Below, piece after piece: positions 23,753-35,368 of a stretch of 64,000 bases of DNA. Position numbers and translations under genes: made by a program. The notes under the pieces are model-generated. The model was not told the origin of the DNA. It did not search any database and saw nothing but the letters and a program-made list of their open reading frames with translations. This DNA is from Dacryopinax spathularia. Lineage: Eukaryota > Basidiomycota > Dacrymycetes > Dacrymycetales > Dacrymycetaceae. The stretch is taken from assembly GCA_037974965.1 (NCBI GenBank), contig JBBPFI010000001.1, forward strand, positions 806,001 to 870,000. Reading direction: 5' to 3'. Every line of letters begins with the position of its first letter. Position 1 is the stretch's first letter.

Positions 23753-24081
23753 GGAGGATTTGCTATTTTTGTCATCTTGTACAAGATATAATCTATTGCA
23801 TCTTGATTATTCCAGTGGATGCACTATTTCTGCAGAGAAGGGCATGTATAGTTGTCGCAGGCACCGTTATTAGACATTCCATGGCCAAGACCTGCGGACC
23901 CTTGTGACGTGCAACCTGAGTTCCCCGCAATGCTGGTACATTCTCTCGCTGCAGCCGTGTTCATGGCCGACCTCCGTCCCGCAGGCTGAAAGCCACAAAT
24001 CATCGACTCTGATTTCTATCATTACTATCTTGAACTGTACCATACTCTGGCTACATCACTTATTTGAGAAGATCGTTGTGC
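23753..24081. other. Spacer between same-strand genes
   Basis: 329 bp between the stop of the ER protein gene and the ATG of the WD40 gene, both on the plus strand. It should contain a 3' UTR and a short promoter. No motif stands out. Confidence 0.5.
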
Positions 24082-26091
24082 ATGGGTGCACCGGAATCCC
24101 CACGAGAAGCTCGGCGGCGACTGAGCGCCTCCCTGAGCTCTCGCAGCTTCTGGCGATCTCTGGACAGGACACAAGAGCTAGGCAACGACGACGACTACGG
24201 TCATACGGGATGTGTGAATTCCCTGAGCTGGTCGAGTGACGGGCGTACGCTAGTGAGCGGAGGCGATGATCGCACGTACGTCCCCCTCTCCATCTTTGCC
24301 TCATCTTACCTGGCTCACGCATGCTCGCAGGATATGCTTCTGGAAACCAGACGACGAGACGGGCGAGCTCGTACTCCGCAGTCAGATCCGCACTGGTCAC
24401 ACGGCAAACATATTCAACGCCCAGTTCCTGCCGGACTCGTCGCTCATCGCTACCTGCGCGGGGGACAGCGAAGTCAGGGTGTTCGACATCGAGAAGGCGA
24501 GGGGTGATGCCGGACTCGGAAGGTCGAGTAACGGTCGGACGTGGGACATAAGCCAGGACGAACCGAGGCTGAGGGTGTTCAGGTGTCATAGTCGCAGGTC
24601 TGTCTCGGTATGCGATTTCTTGCTTGTGTTTGGCGGCTGACGCTGAGGCAGGACGAAGAGGATCGTGCCGGAGTCGGCGTCCCACTTTTTGTCTGTGTCG
24701 CAGGACGGGACGGTCAGGCAACATGATTTGAGAACACCGCATACCTGTCGGACGGGGTGCCCTCCGCCGCTCGTCAAGGTCCCACACCAACTGTTCACGA
24801 TTGCACGATCTTCCCTTACTCCATTCTACTTTGCCGTTGCGGGCTCTTGTGCATATGTAAGTCAGTCTGCTACGAATCTTGGATCGGGCTGACAGATTCG
24901 TTCAGGGCCATCTATTCGACCGCAGGATGATACCCAGGTTGCTGAAAGAAGAATGGGGTGTGAAACCACACCCGAACGAGGTCGCTCAAGCAGTGCGACG
25001 CTTCGGACGGCGCATAGTTCCCCCGTATGAGAAAGCGAGGGACGCTCATGTCACCGGGTCAAGAATGGCAGAGAGTAACGGGCATGAGCTGCTTCTTTGT
25101 GCGTCCTTTCTTGTCCTCTACTATGACTGGGTGCTTACTAGTCTGGCGTACAGCGTACAGCGGAGATGCGATTTACTTGTATTCTATTTACGACGATGTC
25201 GAAGATACCTCTTTTGCACCTAAAGGCTCAAACATCCTCCCCAGAAGCCCAAAACGGCGACGAACGGAGGAGACGAAGGACCGACCAAGTCCGCCACGCC
25301 GATCGCCGGCACCACTGTCACCACCAACAACTACATCCATACCGAGACCGGAAGCAGAGGAAGAGGAGGAGGACATCTATCCGGAAGATATCGAAGGCTG
25401 GGCGGAAGCGATGGATATCGAACTGGATGAGGATGACGACGGGGACGATGGTTATTTTACGGATGGGGACGAAGCGCTCGAGGCGGAGAACCAAACCATG
25501 AGCAACCTGAAGAATGACCTTGACTCACTGTGCACTATCATGCCCAGGCGATTCTTCAAGGGCATATGCAACGTCGAGACTGTCAAGGATGGTGAGTTTC
25601 TCTTGACCGTTGTAAGCCTTGTAACTGATCCGTCATAGTCAACTTCGTCGGCCCGAACGACGACTTCGTCGCGTCTGGCTCTGATGATGGCAGCTTCTTC
25701 ATCTGGGACAAGAAGACTACTGAGCTTCAAGGGATCTACGAGGGTGATGGATCCGTCGTGAACGTCATCGAGCAACATCCTTTCCTACCGATGGTCGCTG
25801 TCAGTGGAATCGACACAACTGTGAAGGTACCTCATCCTAAAGGTAAAATCGAGGCCAACTCTGACGGCGGCTTTGTAGATCTTCTCCCCAGTCCCCTCCG
25901 ACGCTCCGCGCAGATATTCGAGGACATCCTTGGCAGACAGCATCGTACGCGAGAATACCGAGCGAGCCGCCTCTCAGGCCAGCATGCCGACAGTTTCGCT
26001 CACCGATATTATAAGGCAAGTCTATGCGGCAAGGGGAGGCAACATATCACTGCTCGACGGAGATCCAGATCGCGAATGTCAAATTCAATGA
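24082..26091 (+). CDS. WD40 protein, Iqw1/DCAF6-DCAF8 type
   Basis: Seven exons (introns 24276-24330, 24598-24651, 24857-24905, 25099-25141, 25592-25638 and 25827-25878) give 569 aa. Starting at ATG 24082, the order GHTGCVNSLSWSSDGRTLVS, GHTANIFNAQFLPDSSLIA, HFLSVSQDGTVRQHDLR, FDRRMIPRL and YSGDAIYLYS is the propeller of DCAF6/DCAF8/WDTC1-type proteins, known in fission yeast as Iqw1. These serve as substrate receptors of CUL4-DDB1 ubiquitin ligases. A long acidic insert (rich in E/D, about 25330-25490) splits the propeller before the last blades (GPNDDFVASGSDDGSFFIWD). The C-terminus (SLADSIVRENTERAA, then TDIIRQVYAARGG) is also typical. The 43-nt fourth intron is short for this window. CRL4 receptor function is inferred from family only. 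Confidence 0.85.
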
Positions 26092-26687
26092 TCTGTGCCT
26101 CATATTGATCATTATCTCATATCTTACGACCCAATGTACTAGTATATTGAGCATTTCAACATTGTATGCATGAACCAATTTACGCCCTTTTGTGTCTTTC
26201 CTCGGTTCATCCAATAATGGTCGCCACCATTGATGCGACTGAAGTACTGAAGATGGAGAGGCTATCAATCCGTCGGACCGACTCGGCCGCCATTGTCATA
26301 AACGCCGTTCTCGATAGAAATTGCCCCTATCAGAATCGGCTCCAAAAGGAGATGTGATAGTCACAAGTAATTGCCGGTTTTCGTAGGGCGATGATCCATG
26401 CATCATCTGCAAGATCCAAACAAGACCTAACGAGGCGAGGCTCACTTTGCGGCACTCTGCCTCTCAAGTAGTTAGAAAAAACCGGTCGTTCAAGCATCAA
26501 AGATCGACCGGTCAAGAGGACGTCCGACGACCAGCAACCTGCCGCGGACTTGGGGAAAGAAGCGCCTTCTTTACGCCATTCCCGCTGGAACCGTTGTGCA
26601 TCCCCAAGTGCTTGTGCGGTCCGTTTGGCGTGTCGTTTCGAGCATCACTTCAAGCTGCATCAGGGTTTGAGATCAACAAGGTAGCTG
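26092..26687. other. CTK1 upstream region
   Basis: 596 bp between the WD40 gene stop and the CTK1 ATG. The first third is AT-rich and probably 3' UTR; the rest should be the CTK1 promoter. No repeat or RNA gene recognised. Confidence 0.5.
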
Positions 26688-29600
26688 ATGGGCAAGAAGC
26701 GGAAGGCTGGAGGACATACCGAGCGCAACGGAGGCACTGACCACCACATTGCCGAGCGCCGCGAGACCACCACTTGGCCAACGGAGTCGACAACTACTTC
26801 AAATGAAGCCAGAGACAAGCTAAAGATGTACAGTCGTAATGGTATACATTTATATCTTGCTATTACATGGTGCTGACGACTTGAACACAGGCCGAGAGGA
26901 GGATCGGCAATTCGTGACTAACCCTCAATCGGCTTCTTATGGGTCCCGTCCCTCACACAACTCACCTCATTACGCCTCGGACGACCGCCGCCACTACCGT
27001 CGCTCACAATCTCCATCAAGGATGGATTACCGCTACGACTCGCGAGGAGAGCGTAGTGAATACGGCGCAGACCGTCGTGGATGGCGTCCGAGTGAATCCC
27101 ATCACAGCGCCGAGAGACCCGTGCACGACACGTACTACCGCGAAGACGCATATGCTCGCCGTGAAGAATCTTACTACCGCGACTCCGCCTCATCTTCTCG
27201 AGCTCCTCAAAGCTACGAATCATCTTACTGGCCACCACCAGAGACTTCTAGATATCCCGCAGACGACCGGCGAGAGTGGCGCGCTCGAGAGCAGGCATCG
27301 TATCCGCCAGCGTATGATACCTGGGAGCGGGATGAGCGCTATAGCCAGTCTCGCCCCGCAGACGACCGATACGCTCAGTACGACACTCGTGCTGACCCAT
27401 ACGCGTATTCCCGTCCAGCAGATGACCGCTACCACCCTGCGCAAGCAGCAAGCAGCTGGCCATCACGAAGTCGAGACGACACCTACGATGATCGATACTC
27501 ACGCAGCATACCTGAAAGCACCGCACCGTCATGGCCGAACCGAGAACGACAACGAGATGATGGGTATCCTGATCGATCTCGAGCTGGCCAGTGGGACAGG
27601 CGTGATGACAGGAGAGTGGCTGACGAGTCCTCGTGGGAACCAGCTCCTGGCTGGAAGGAGAGGGGAGCAAATACAGATCGCAGGGACGCCCTGCCGCCGA
27701 AAAAGAAAAAGAAGAACAAGAACAAACGTGATAGGAACAAGGAGAGGAGGAGAGAGGTAGAGGAGACGGTGAGAGCGAGGGACAGAGACGACGAAAGTGA
27801 TCGAGGACGACCACAAGAGGGCAGGAAGAATGGGAAAACGAAGAATGGCTCGCGATGGTACGTACTGTTGGTTCAAATGGGTTAAACACCATCTCATGCA
27901 AATCTAGGTCGGACGAGGAAAGGGACTATCAGTCGCGGAAAAGGCGCAAATCGGTGTCACGATCTCGCTCGCCAGAGGTGTCGCCCGGCTCCCCCCCGCC
28001 TAAGCGACCACGCTTAAGCCCGCCAACGCACGAACCTCCTGTGCAAGAGCGTACACTGCCTGAAGATCGAATAAGGATCGATCCTCGCAGCCCATCACCG
28101 GAAAAGTCCAAGCCTGCGTCCAAACGAAAACGAACACCCTCAAGCTCGCGCTCTCCAACCCGCTCCCCATCTATTACACCGTCGCCTGTAAGTCCCAAAC
28201 CCCGAAGTCCAAAGCCTTTGCATCGGCTCAATGGAGCGCTGCCGGTCGTAAGTAGTCCGTTCCTCTTGAGGTCCCTACCTTTGCTAATGATCGCCGCAGA
28301 AGATCACGCGGCCCTTTGTACGACCTCCACCTACTGGCCCTAAGCAGGCACAAGCTGCAGCTCTTCTGGTGGGCGATGCAAGCATTCCAAAAGGTCCGAG
28401 AGCGGGATTGGCAAACAACGGAGCCCCGCAGACCTCCGCTAACAACGCAATCCGTCGATTCTTCCCTGGAACAGATGAGGACAACGAACTTGCACCTCCT
28501 ACTGGTCCAAGGAGCCAGTCTTCGCGCGAAGTGAGTTCTGCTGGTGCGGTTGACTTCACAGACTGATGATCTTGCAGCCTCCAAGAGGTCCGCGTGGGGA
28601 CAATGGGTATGCACGCACGGCTCCCGCGCAGGACTCGGAATCTCGACCCGGAGGTGAGGAGGAAGAGCGTCTCACTAAGGGAGGATGGGCGACTATTCGC
28701 CCAGGTATCAAGAACAGCACTGTTACGAATGGAGCGACGAGATCCCCACATGATGACGAAAAGCGCCTGCCAGATATGGCGCCAGAACAGCCGACCACCA
28801 CTTATCGAGACGAAAGGCAAGACATGGAACGGAGATCTGTAGAGGCACAAAAGTCACCGATCGAAGCACGGCGAAGTGACACTCGAGACGACTCTGACGG
28901 ATGGCGGCGGTCACCGCGAGACTATGACGAACCTCGCTATCGCAGTCGTTCAAGAAGCCCGGCGCGGACAAGGACGCCGGAATATGAGGACCGTTATAGT
29001 GACCGCTACGACGACCGCTACGATGATCGCACAAGAGATCGGCGCGAATATCGAGATCGAGACGAGCGCGAGTATTATGGCTACGATGATCGGCGCAGTC
29101 ATGGTTACCGTTCACCGCAACCTTCTCGTTATTCACGAGAAGAGGAGGAAAGGGCCTATGACGATAATCGCGATGAGCGGTCGGTTAGCGTCCCCAGATC
29201 CCCGGTGCCGCCACAGCGACCCGCACCCGAAGAGCGTATTTCGCGCCGAAATGCTCGAATTGGTCAGCGCAGGAGCAGAGACTTGGCTATTTCGTACGAG
29301 ATTGGGAATGCTGTGGGTGAGGGGACGTTCGGCAAAGTCTATAAGGCTACCGACCCCGGCACCGGCGTGTCCGTTGCTCTAAAGCGCATTCGCATGGAAG
29401 GGGAGAAGGACGGCTTCCCTGTAACGGCCATGCGCGAGATCAAGATTCTGCAGGCTCTCCGGCATCAAAATGTCGTTCGTTTGTATGAAATGATGGTGTC
29501 CAAGGGTGTGTGAAGTACTTCGTAACATATGAAATGCTGACCCATCTTAGGTTCTGTTTACATGGTCTTTGAGTACATGGAACACGACCTCATGGGTGTC

Positions 29601-30521
29601 CTGTCACAGTCGCTGTTCAGGTTCACCGACGGGAACCTGAAGTCCTTGGCGAAGCAGATGCTGGATGGCCTGGCCTATTTACACCATAGAGGGATCCTTC
29701 ACCGGGACCTGAAGTGCTCAAATATCCTGGTCAACAAGCATGGTGAACTGAAGCTTGCGGATTTCGGTCTGGCGAGGTTCTATAACAAGCGGCGACGGCT
29801 GGACTACACTAACCGCGTCATCACTCTGTGGTACCGCCCGCCGGAGTTGCTCTTGGGTGCTACAGAGTATCAAGGCGAAGTGGACGTGTGGAGTGCAGGG
29901 TGCGTTCAATTCTTAACGTTTCGAAAGCAGCAGCTCACAGTCCTCAAGCTGTATCATCGTCGAACTCTTCACTCGTGCTGCGCCTTTCCGCGGTGAGACC
30001 GAGATTGACCAAATCCAGTCGATCTTCAGGATCAAAGGCACGCCTGATGCGGAAGACTGGCCTGAGGTGACCGAACTACCGTGGTTTGAGATGGTCCGAC
30101 CCAAGCAGAAACTACCCGACCGGTTCGAGGAAATGATGAGAGAGTATGCTATGCAAGCCCACCACATCTCGACTCGTACTGACATCGTCTAGGACCCTTG
30201 GGATGCCTGGCTTGATCGATCTTCTCCAGCAGATGCTGATATATAACCCGCTCAAGCGCATCACCGCGGCTGAAGCCTTGGATCATCCTTTCTTCACATC
30301 CATATCCCCGGCGCCCCAGCGGCCCACTCAGTGAGCGATTCATCGCTCATCATGGTTCAATGGCTTATAATTTCGTCCACAGAATGGAAGACGTCCGAGG
30401 AGAATGGCACGAGCTCGAAACAAAGCCCTTGCGTGACATGGCACGGCAGGAGGAGAAGAGAAGACGTGCAGTTGCGGCGGCAGCTGCAGCGCAAGAGGAA
30501 GCTGGCAACGTTTCCGCTTAA
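26688..30521 (+). CDS. CTK1: RNA polymerase II CTD kinase, CDK12/Ctk1 type, with long DR/RS-rich N-terminus
   Basis: Nine exons (eight introns of 45-52 nt) give 1146 aa. The first roughly 850 residues are low complexity: repeated DDRY/DRY, SR/RS and PRS stretches, a Lys-rich block ([19 protein letters not shown]) and proline-directed sites, much like the RS domain of metazoan CDK12/13. The kinase follows ([33 protein letters not shown] in place of [57 protein letters not shown]), which is the CDK9/CDK12 subgroup, and a Gln/Ala-rich tail. Known role: Ser2 phosphorylation of the Pol II CTD with a cyclin K/Ctk2 partner, coupling elongation, splicing and 3' processing. In animals CDK12 specifically supports expression of DNA-damage genes, including ATR. 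It is convergent with CSN4, 185 bp apart. Confidence 0.93.
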
Positions 30522-30706
30522 TATCACCTTGTCCCGTTTGCATGGCATGTGAGTCAATTGATACCCCTGCAAACTGTATCCATAGCAATCTTGCATTTTC
30601 GTCCATGAATGCATCTTGGTGACGGTAGAGCAACGTATTGCAAACGTAACTGGTATTCGTGAATAATGTACAGTGCTCCTCCCTCGACATGACAGCAAAC
30701 CCGGCT

Positions 30707-32211
30707 CTAAGCACGGACATTCAAAGGCGGCAAGTTGTTCAACAATCCTTTGTCCGTCAACCTCTGCACAATCAGCTCGACGCTCGAAGCGGTCTGCCTG
30801 ATCTGGCGGTCCCATGCTCTCGTCCGTGCACTTCCGACGTTCTCCTCTTCCTTCTTTTCTGCCACCTCGCCCAGACCACCAACTTTCCCTTGGCCGTCCT
30901 CTTCGTCCTTCCCACCTTCGAAGTACACAACCCGCTCGACCTGGTCGATCCAACCTCTTAGCCGACCCTGCTCGATCATCCTCCGTGCCATTGTTTCCGC
31001 CGCTCCCGGTGTAAGATTCAACAGCGAACCCAGCCCTCCGAAGGTGATATTATTGTACAGCATGCTCGCCGAAAGCAGATTATGCTCCAGCACTGCCCTG
31101 TCCAGCACCGTCGTGGGCCCCGTCCGGGTAATGACGGGCTCGGCATCCGCGTCTTGGATCTCGACATCCTCATCCCGCGCAGCGGCCGCAGCGGTTGAAG
31201 CCTTGTCGGAGCTGCTCTGGGCGATCTTGGCGAGCTGGTGAGGCTTGAGCGTCGCTTCGAACCCTGCTACTTCGGATGGACGGAGGATATGGTCGAGGAA
31301 CATTTTGCTCAGAATTGTGTGCGAGGGGAGGTCTTGTGTCCGGTCGTCTCGGTAGAGGGAAGCGAGGATACGGGAGCGTTGTGGGCCCGCAGGAGCGAGG
31401 ACGGCGCATGTAACCGCTGCAGACCTGCACAACCCACTGCGTCAGCATATTGCTTGAGATATGAGATACACAGGGCTCACAAGCACTGCATCCGATCCTC
31501 CTCGTCCAGCTCGCCAATCCAGCTCAGCTCATGATACCGACTCGCAGCCTCCGCAAACCTCCTACTATAGTCGAATATCCTGGCCTGGCAGAGTTTGAAC
31601 TGCAACTGCAGCTCCCGGTCCTGCGTCGCATTTGACAGAAGGGCAGCACGGTTGTAGTATGTCTCCGCTTGCACGCTGTCTTCGTCTTCTAGTAGGAGGC
31701 GGACAATCCGGATGTATATGCGTAGTTTGTTCTCGTCGGAGATGTTGCGTGTGCCGGAGTCGAATGTCATACCCATAAGGACTCGAGCAGCTTCGCTCCA
31801 TTCTTCTTCTTCCTCGAAGAGAGTAGCGAGCTGTTCTCGCAGTCCGGATGCCTGCAACATGTATGAGTCACCGTAGCGCTTAGTTGAAGCCCCACGCACA
31901 TATTCATCAAACGTCACTAGCCGCGGTTGGATCTTATCCAGCGCTCCCTGGATGACAGCCTTCTTCTTCTCCCTATCCTCCGTGGCCGGACACCCATCGG
32001 CAAGCTTCTTCACCAGCTCGCCTAAGACCTGCCGGGCGATCACCTGCCCGACCACATCCTGGTTGACGATAGCATCCACAAAGTCGACTATCGTCCCTGC
32101 CGGAGTGGACGATGAAGAGAGCAAGTCATTCAGCAGAGCCGAGCAGGCCGTCGCCTTGTCTCTCTGAGCTGAGATGGACGCAACCTGGGACAGTCTAGCT
32201 TGGAGATCCAT
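30707..32211 (-). CDS. CSN4: COP9 signalosome subunit 4
   Basis: Two exons (31481-32211 and 30707-31424; 56-nt intron) give 482 aa. The N-terminal half is a helical repeat array (QARIFDYSRRFAEAASRYHE, ENKLRIYIRIVRLLLEDED), and the C-terminal half a PCI domain (LDRAVLEHNLLSASMLYNNI, FGGLGSLLNLTPGAAETMAR, IDQVERVVYFE), ending in a helix (SSVELIVQRLTDKGLLN). This order and the LYNNITFGGLG block identify CSN4. The complex removes NEDD8 from cullins and so regulates the CRL ligases, including CUL4 ligases that use DCAF proteins such as the one at 24082. A Gly/Lys/Glu insert sits after VVYFEGG. ATG 32211 (MDLQARLSQ) is chosen; in-frame sequence upstream lacks family features. It is divergent from COX7A, 226 bp apart. 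Confidence 0.92.
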
Positions 32212-32437
32212 ATTGTAATCGTGGTATACAGTCTCCCAGACGCGCTGGATATATGCGCACACTACCAAGGCGACGTGGTATGTGACGGCGTTGGCGGCGG
32301 TGAGCGGAGGCAGCGGGAAGTCTGGCGGGTGCAATTGGTGACGCCCGCAACCACTGAAGGGGGAAGCCACTCCCGCAACGGTCCACACCGTCCAGTTACC
32401 CCTCCCCATCGCCGTCCTCATCATCAGCTAGCCAACA
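32212..32437. promoter_or_regulatory. Compact bidirectional promoter CSN4/COX7A-like
   Basis: Only 226 bp separate the divergent ATGs at 32211 (minus) and 32438 (plus), so both genes must share this control region. No specific motif recognised. Confidence 0.5.
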
Positions 32438-32880
32438 ATGATCGCGTCAAGGATGAGGGCAGCCTGGGTGCCGCTCCTGAACAGTGGGTAGCTTGGTCCT
32501 GGTAAAGCGAACTAGAAGCTGACGACCGCGCAGAGCCCAATCATGTCCTCGAGAAGCAGAAGATCTATCAGGTCGGTCATTCGTTGACAATGGGCTATTT
32601 TCAGCAGGTTGACGAGCCGATAGGACCGCTTTAACCACCATGTTCCTACCCACCTGATCCCCCCACGCTCCAAGCTCTACTACAGTACGTGCCGTTCCCT
32701 TGACCGATGCCGTCCAGGACTGACGGCAGTTTGCAGACAGCTACCTTGTGTTGTTCTCTCTTGGCATGGTCGGCACCGCATGGAGCGCGTATGAGCTGGT
32801 CAAGGTGCGCTCACTACATACACCTCCTTTCGTACTGTACTTATCACCGAATCTAGGGCAAGCAAACCACCGCCGACTAA
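32438..32880 (+). CDS. Cytochrome c oxidase subunit 7A-like
   Basis: Too short and split for simple ORF finding: five exons (32438-32483, 32516-32571, 32624-32684, 32737-32804 and 32857-32880) total 255 nt, or 84 aa. The N-terminus MIASRMRAAWVPLLNKADDR is basic and hydrophobic like a mitochondrial presequence; then EKQKIYQDRF, PPRSKLYY, a single transmembrane helix (SYLVLFSLGMVGTAWSAYEL) and a VKGK end. This is the layout of COX7A-type subunits of complex IV in the inner membrane. The last three introns are each 52 nt and convincing. Intron 1 would be only 32 nt; exon 1 is therefore the least certain part, though its phase fits. Confidence 0.7.
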
Positions 32881-33725
32881 GCTGGGATTGGGATGAAAAC
32901 GGACGACGGAAAGCGCGTAGAAAGACTATCCATTCAAAGCTAATGGAATGTATATTTCACCCTCATTGTCAGCGCGACAAAGCCTGCGTATGATCTGCGA
33001 GAGCTCTGGCGGGATCCGCCCGCTGCTTGCAACGGAGGATGACAAGGCCTCGCTCTTTCGGGTCAACCGCCGGCGGACCTGATGCGTGCTTTGTGTCTGA
33101 GGCGCCTGAGAGCGGTATGCTGCGTGGCTGCCATGCGGTTCTTCTCGCTCTATCAAGTGACCCTCTGGCAGTCTCGCTGTCAAGAGCAGCGCCATGTCTA
33201 TCCCTACTATCGGCCTCTCCTTCGCGGTGGTACGGCTGAAGTCATAGGCTCCACATGCTCGGTGCCGTCTTGCAATCCACTAACATTCGTCGTGATGGCT
33301 TGCTGCTAATGGGAAACCCATGAAGATGGAAGGAACGAGGTGCTAGGCTGCGGTCAGCTGGACCATGGCAAGATAATCACTCCTTGCGCCGCTCCGCCAC
33401 GTGTCTGGCGCTTGGATGAAGAACAGGGTTATCGATAACCGAAAAATTCGGAAGCTTGGACCTCTCATCCCAGCCGACAATCAGGCGTACTGCCATGCTT
33501 TTCTTGGTGAAATACTGGACGTCGTGTCAAAACACTGGCATTCTCAGTTCTCACCGACAAGGAAGCATAGTGATATTCCTCCCTGCGGGATTACACTCCA
33601 CCACCACATACAACGCTCCACTTAATTGATGCGACAACTCTTGAGTTAGACGGTTGACATATCGGATCGGTCTGCGCTATCACCCACGAGCTCCACATAC
33701 GCCAATATGATTGAGGACCGTCCTA
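32881..33725. other. Spacer without recognised gene
   Basis: 845 bp with only short overlapping frames (for example 32926-33195 minus, 33082-33309 plus), none protein-like. Nothing else seen. Confidence 0.5.
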
Positions 33726-34397
33726 CTACCCAAGAACGTGATTCCACCAGCTCTGAATACGGCCCCAAGCCGTATCAAGGCCATGTTCCTTATCATACTC
33801 CGCCGCGCCCTCCATGCGTGCCTTGTCGTAGGCTTCGCGCGCGGCAGAATCGCGGTAGATCAGAGGACTGTGGACGATCCGGCCTGGGGTACTGATGGCA
33901 TACCGGACGGAAGAGCTAGGAGGCGAGTGTCGCATCCGGCTTGAGGCGTTGTCTCCGGCGGTGTTTCCTGTCTCGAGTCCGGTAGTATGGCAGTTGGCAT
34001 TGATCTTATGGAGCTCCTTCTCAACGTGCTGAAGCACGGATCCTTTGCTTTTTAGAGCGAGGTGAGTAGCAGGATGTCCTTGCTTCCCCTCTTTCTCCAT
34101 GGCTTCCCCGTCGACCGCTCGGCGAAGTACTTCCAGAACTGCAAGATGCTCAGCGCGTACGAGTTCTTCTTCCAGGCAGGTGGGTGCTTGCGAGCGATAC
34201 AAGTCGAGAAGAGCGTCGATGCGCCGTTGAGCAGACGCATAGGAGTCGATGTTCGAGTAAGTACGCCCGGCTGAGGTCGGGAATGGGATGTCGACGTATT
34301 CTTCTGAACTAGCCCCACTGCTCGTAGGCGGAACAACCTGGTCGTTGTTTATGTCATGCCGTCCTCCGGTGTCGGTATGCTTCAGTGTTTCGTCCAT
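33726..34397 (-). CDS. Hypothetical protein, 223 aa
   Basis: A single open exon from ATG 34397 to TAG at 33726, with no need for introns. The protein is hydrophilic and mostly helical in its middle (YASAQRRIDALLDLYRSQAP, EEELVRAEHLAVLEVLRRA) and ends in an Ala/Glu/Lys-rich helix followed by a tryptophan-containing end (GRIQSWWNHVLG). The sharp, well-formed C-terminus and helical periodicity argue that it is real. No signal peptide, transmembrane helix or known domain. I do not recognise the family. Confidence 0.5.
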   Translation of the reverse strand: MDETLKHTDTGGRHDINNDQVVPPTSSGASSEEYVDIPFPTSAGRTYSNIDSYASAQRRIDALLDLYRSQAPTCLEEELVRAEHLAVLEVLRRAVDGEAMEKEGKQGHPATHLALKSKGSVLQHVEKELHKINANCHTTGLETGNTAGDNASSRMRHSPPSSSVRYAISTPGRIVHSPLIYRDSAAREAYDKARMEGAAEYDKEHGLDTAWGRIQSWWNHVLG

Positions 34398-35116
34398 GGT
34401 GTGTCAGCTGGTAACTGATATGTGATTAGTTGTCAGCATAGATGAACGGTTTCACTGGCAGATACTTGCTTGCCTTGTGAGAAGCTATCGGAGACGTCGC
34501 AAAGTGATGAGCGTACCACATAAAAAGGAAGGCGCAGAACTTACTCCTTACACTGCGCCCGTTGTGCATTTCCGAGACCACAGCACAGCACACGGCCAGA
34601 CCCCCGAGTCAGCTGCCTTCGCGGTAACCGTCACGTGTACGACTCTGCGCTCTTGAGGAGAAAAAGACTCTGAGCTGCGCCATCCCTCGACCAAGCCTGA
34701 CTTAGAAGGACTCACGAGGTCAAGTAGTACGCAGGAAATGTCGTCTCTGGAGCTAGCTCCCATCTTTCAGTACTACGTCTTCTTCTGACAGCTAAAGTAC
34801 GTGATGTACACGCCATACCTGCAGAAGCCCGCAATCAGCCATCCTACTTCGTACCGCCACACAACCCACCACATGTAAGACATCCGATCTCCGCCCCCAG
34901 CCCATTCTACACATCGGCCCCGTTCCCCTTAGGTGCACGACTTGCCATTCCAGATCCCGATCCCCTACAATACTTCAAGTTGGTCTTGGCTCTGATCCCC
35001 TACGCTCTCGATCCCCTACCTCCTCCTCCCTGGCTTCGTCCCCCGCACAGCACCAGCCCTAACCCCGCCGGGCCGATCCCATCCCCTCTCCCCCTTGCAT
35101 CTAAACCATGAGCATC
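34398..35116. other. Gene-poor stretch with GATCCCCTAC repeats
   Basis: 719 bp with no plausible gene. Between about 34966 and 35020 the word GATCCCCTAC occurs three times at irregular spacing in a pyrimidine-rich context, continuing in related ATCCC words to 35160. It may be the promoter of the hypothetical gene at 34397 or simple repeat expansion. Confidence 0.45.
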
Positions 35117-35368
35117 CTAGCGCCCGATCCTTCCCTCCCGATCCCCCTCTCCCACTAAGGTGGGATCCCCGTCCCCAAACCAGGATCGGAGATCGAACGC
35201 TTTCCCCGCCGCGCCCCGCCGAGCGACCGAGGGCTCGATTTGGGTAATGGATTGCTTGAGTGCAACGGTCGTGCCTTCCGGTGTTGCCACGTTCTTGCCG
35301 TGCATGCCTCCTGCTTTGGACTCTTTCATGTTGGGGTCTTCTATGTATGGTGAGTGAGAGGGTACCAT
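35117..35368 (-). CDS. Small hypothetical protein, 83 aa (uncertain)
   Basis: From ATG 35368 an 83-residue frame reads MVPSHSPYIEDPNMKESKAG, then a balanced helix-forming mid-section (PEGTTVALKQSITQIEPS) and a Gly/Asp/Arg-rich end. Its composition is more protein-like than other small frames nearby. Against it, the plus strand has a plausible intron over 35350-35401 (GTGAGTGAG to CTGCAG), which would put a transcript on the other strand. No family recognised. Confidence 0.3.
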   Translation of the reverse strand: MVPSHSPYIEDPNMKESKAGGMHGKNVATPEGTTVALKQSITQIEPSVARRGAAGKAFDLRSWFGDGDPTLVGEGDREGRIGR

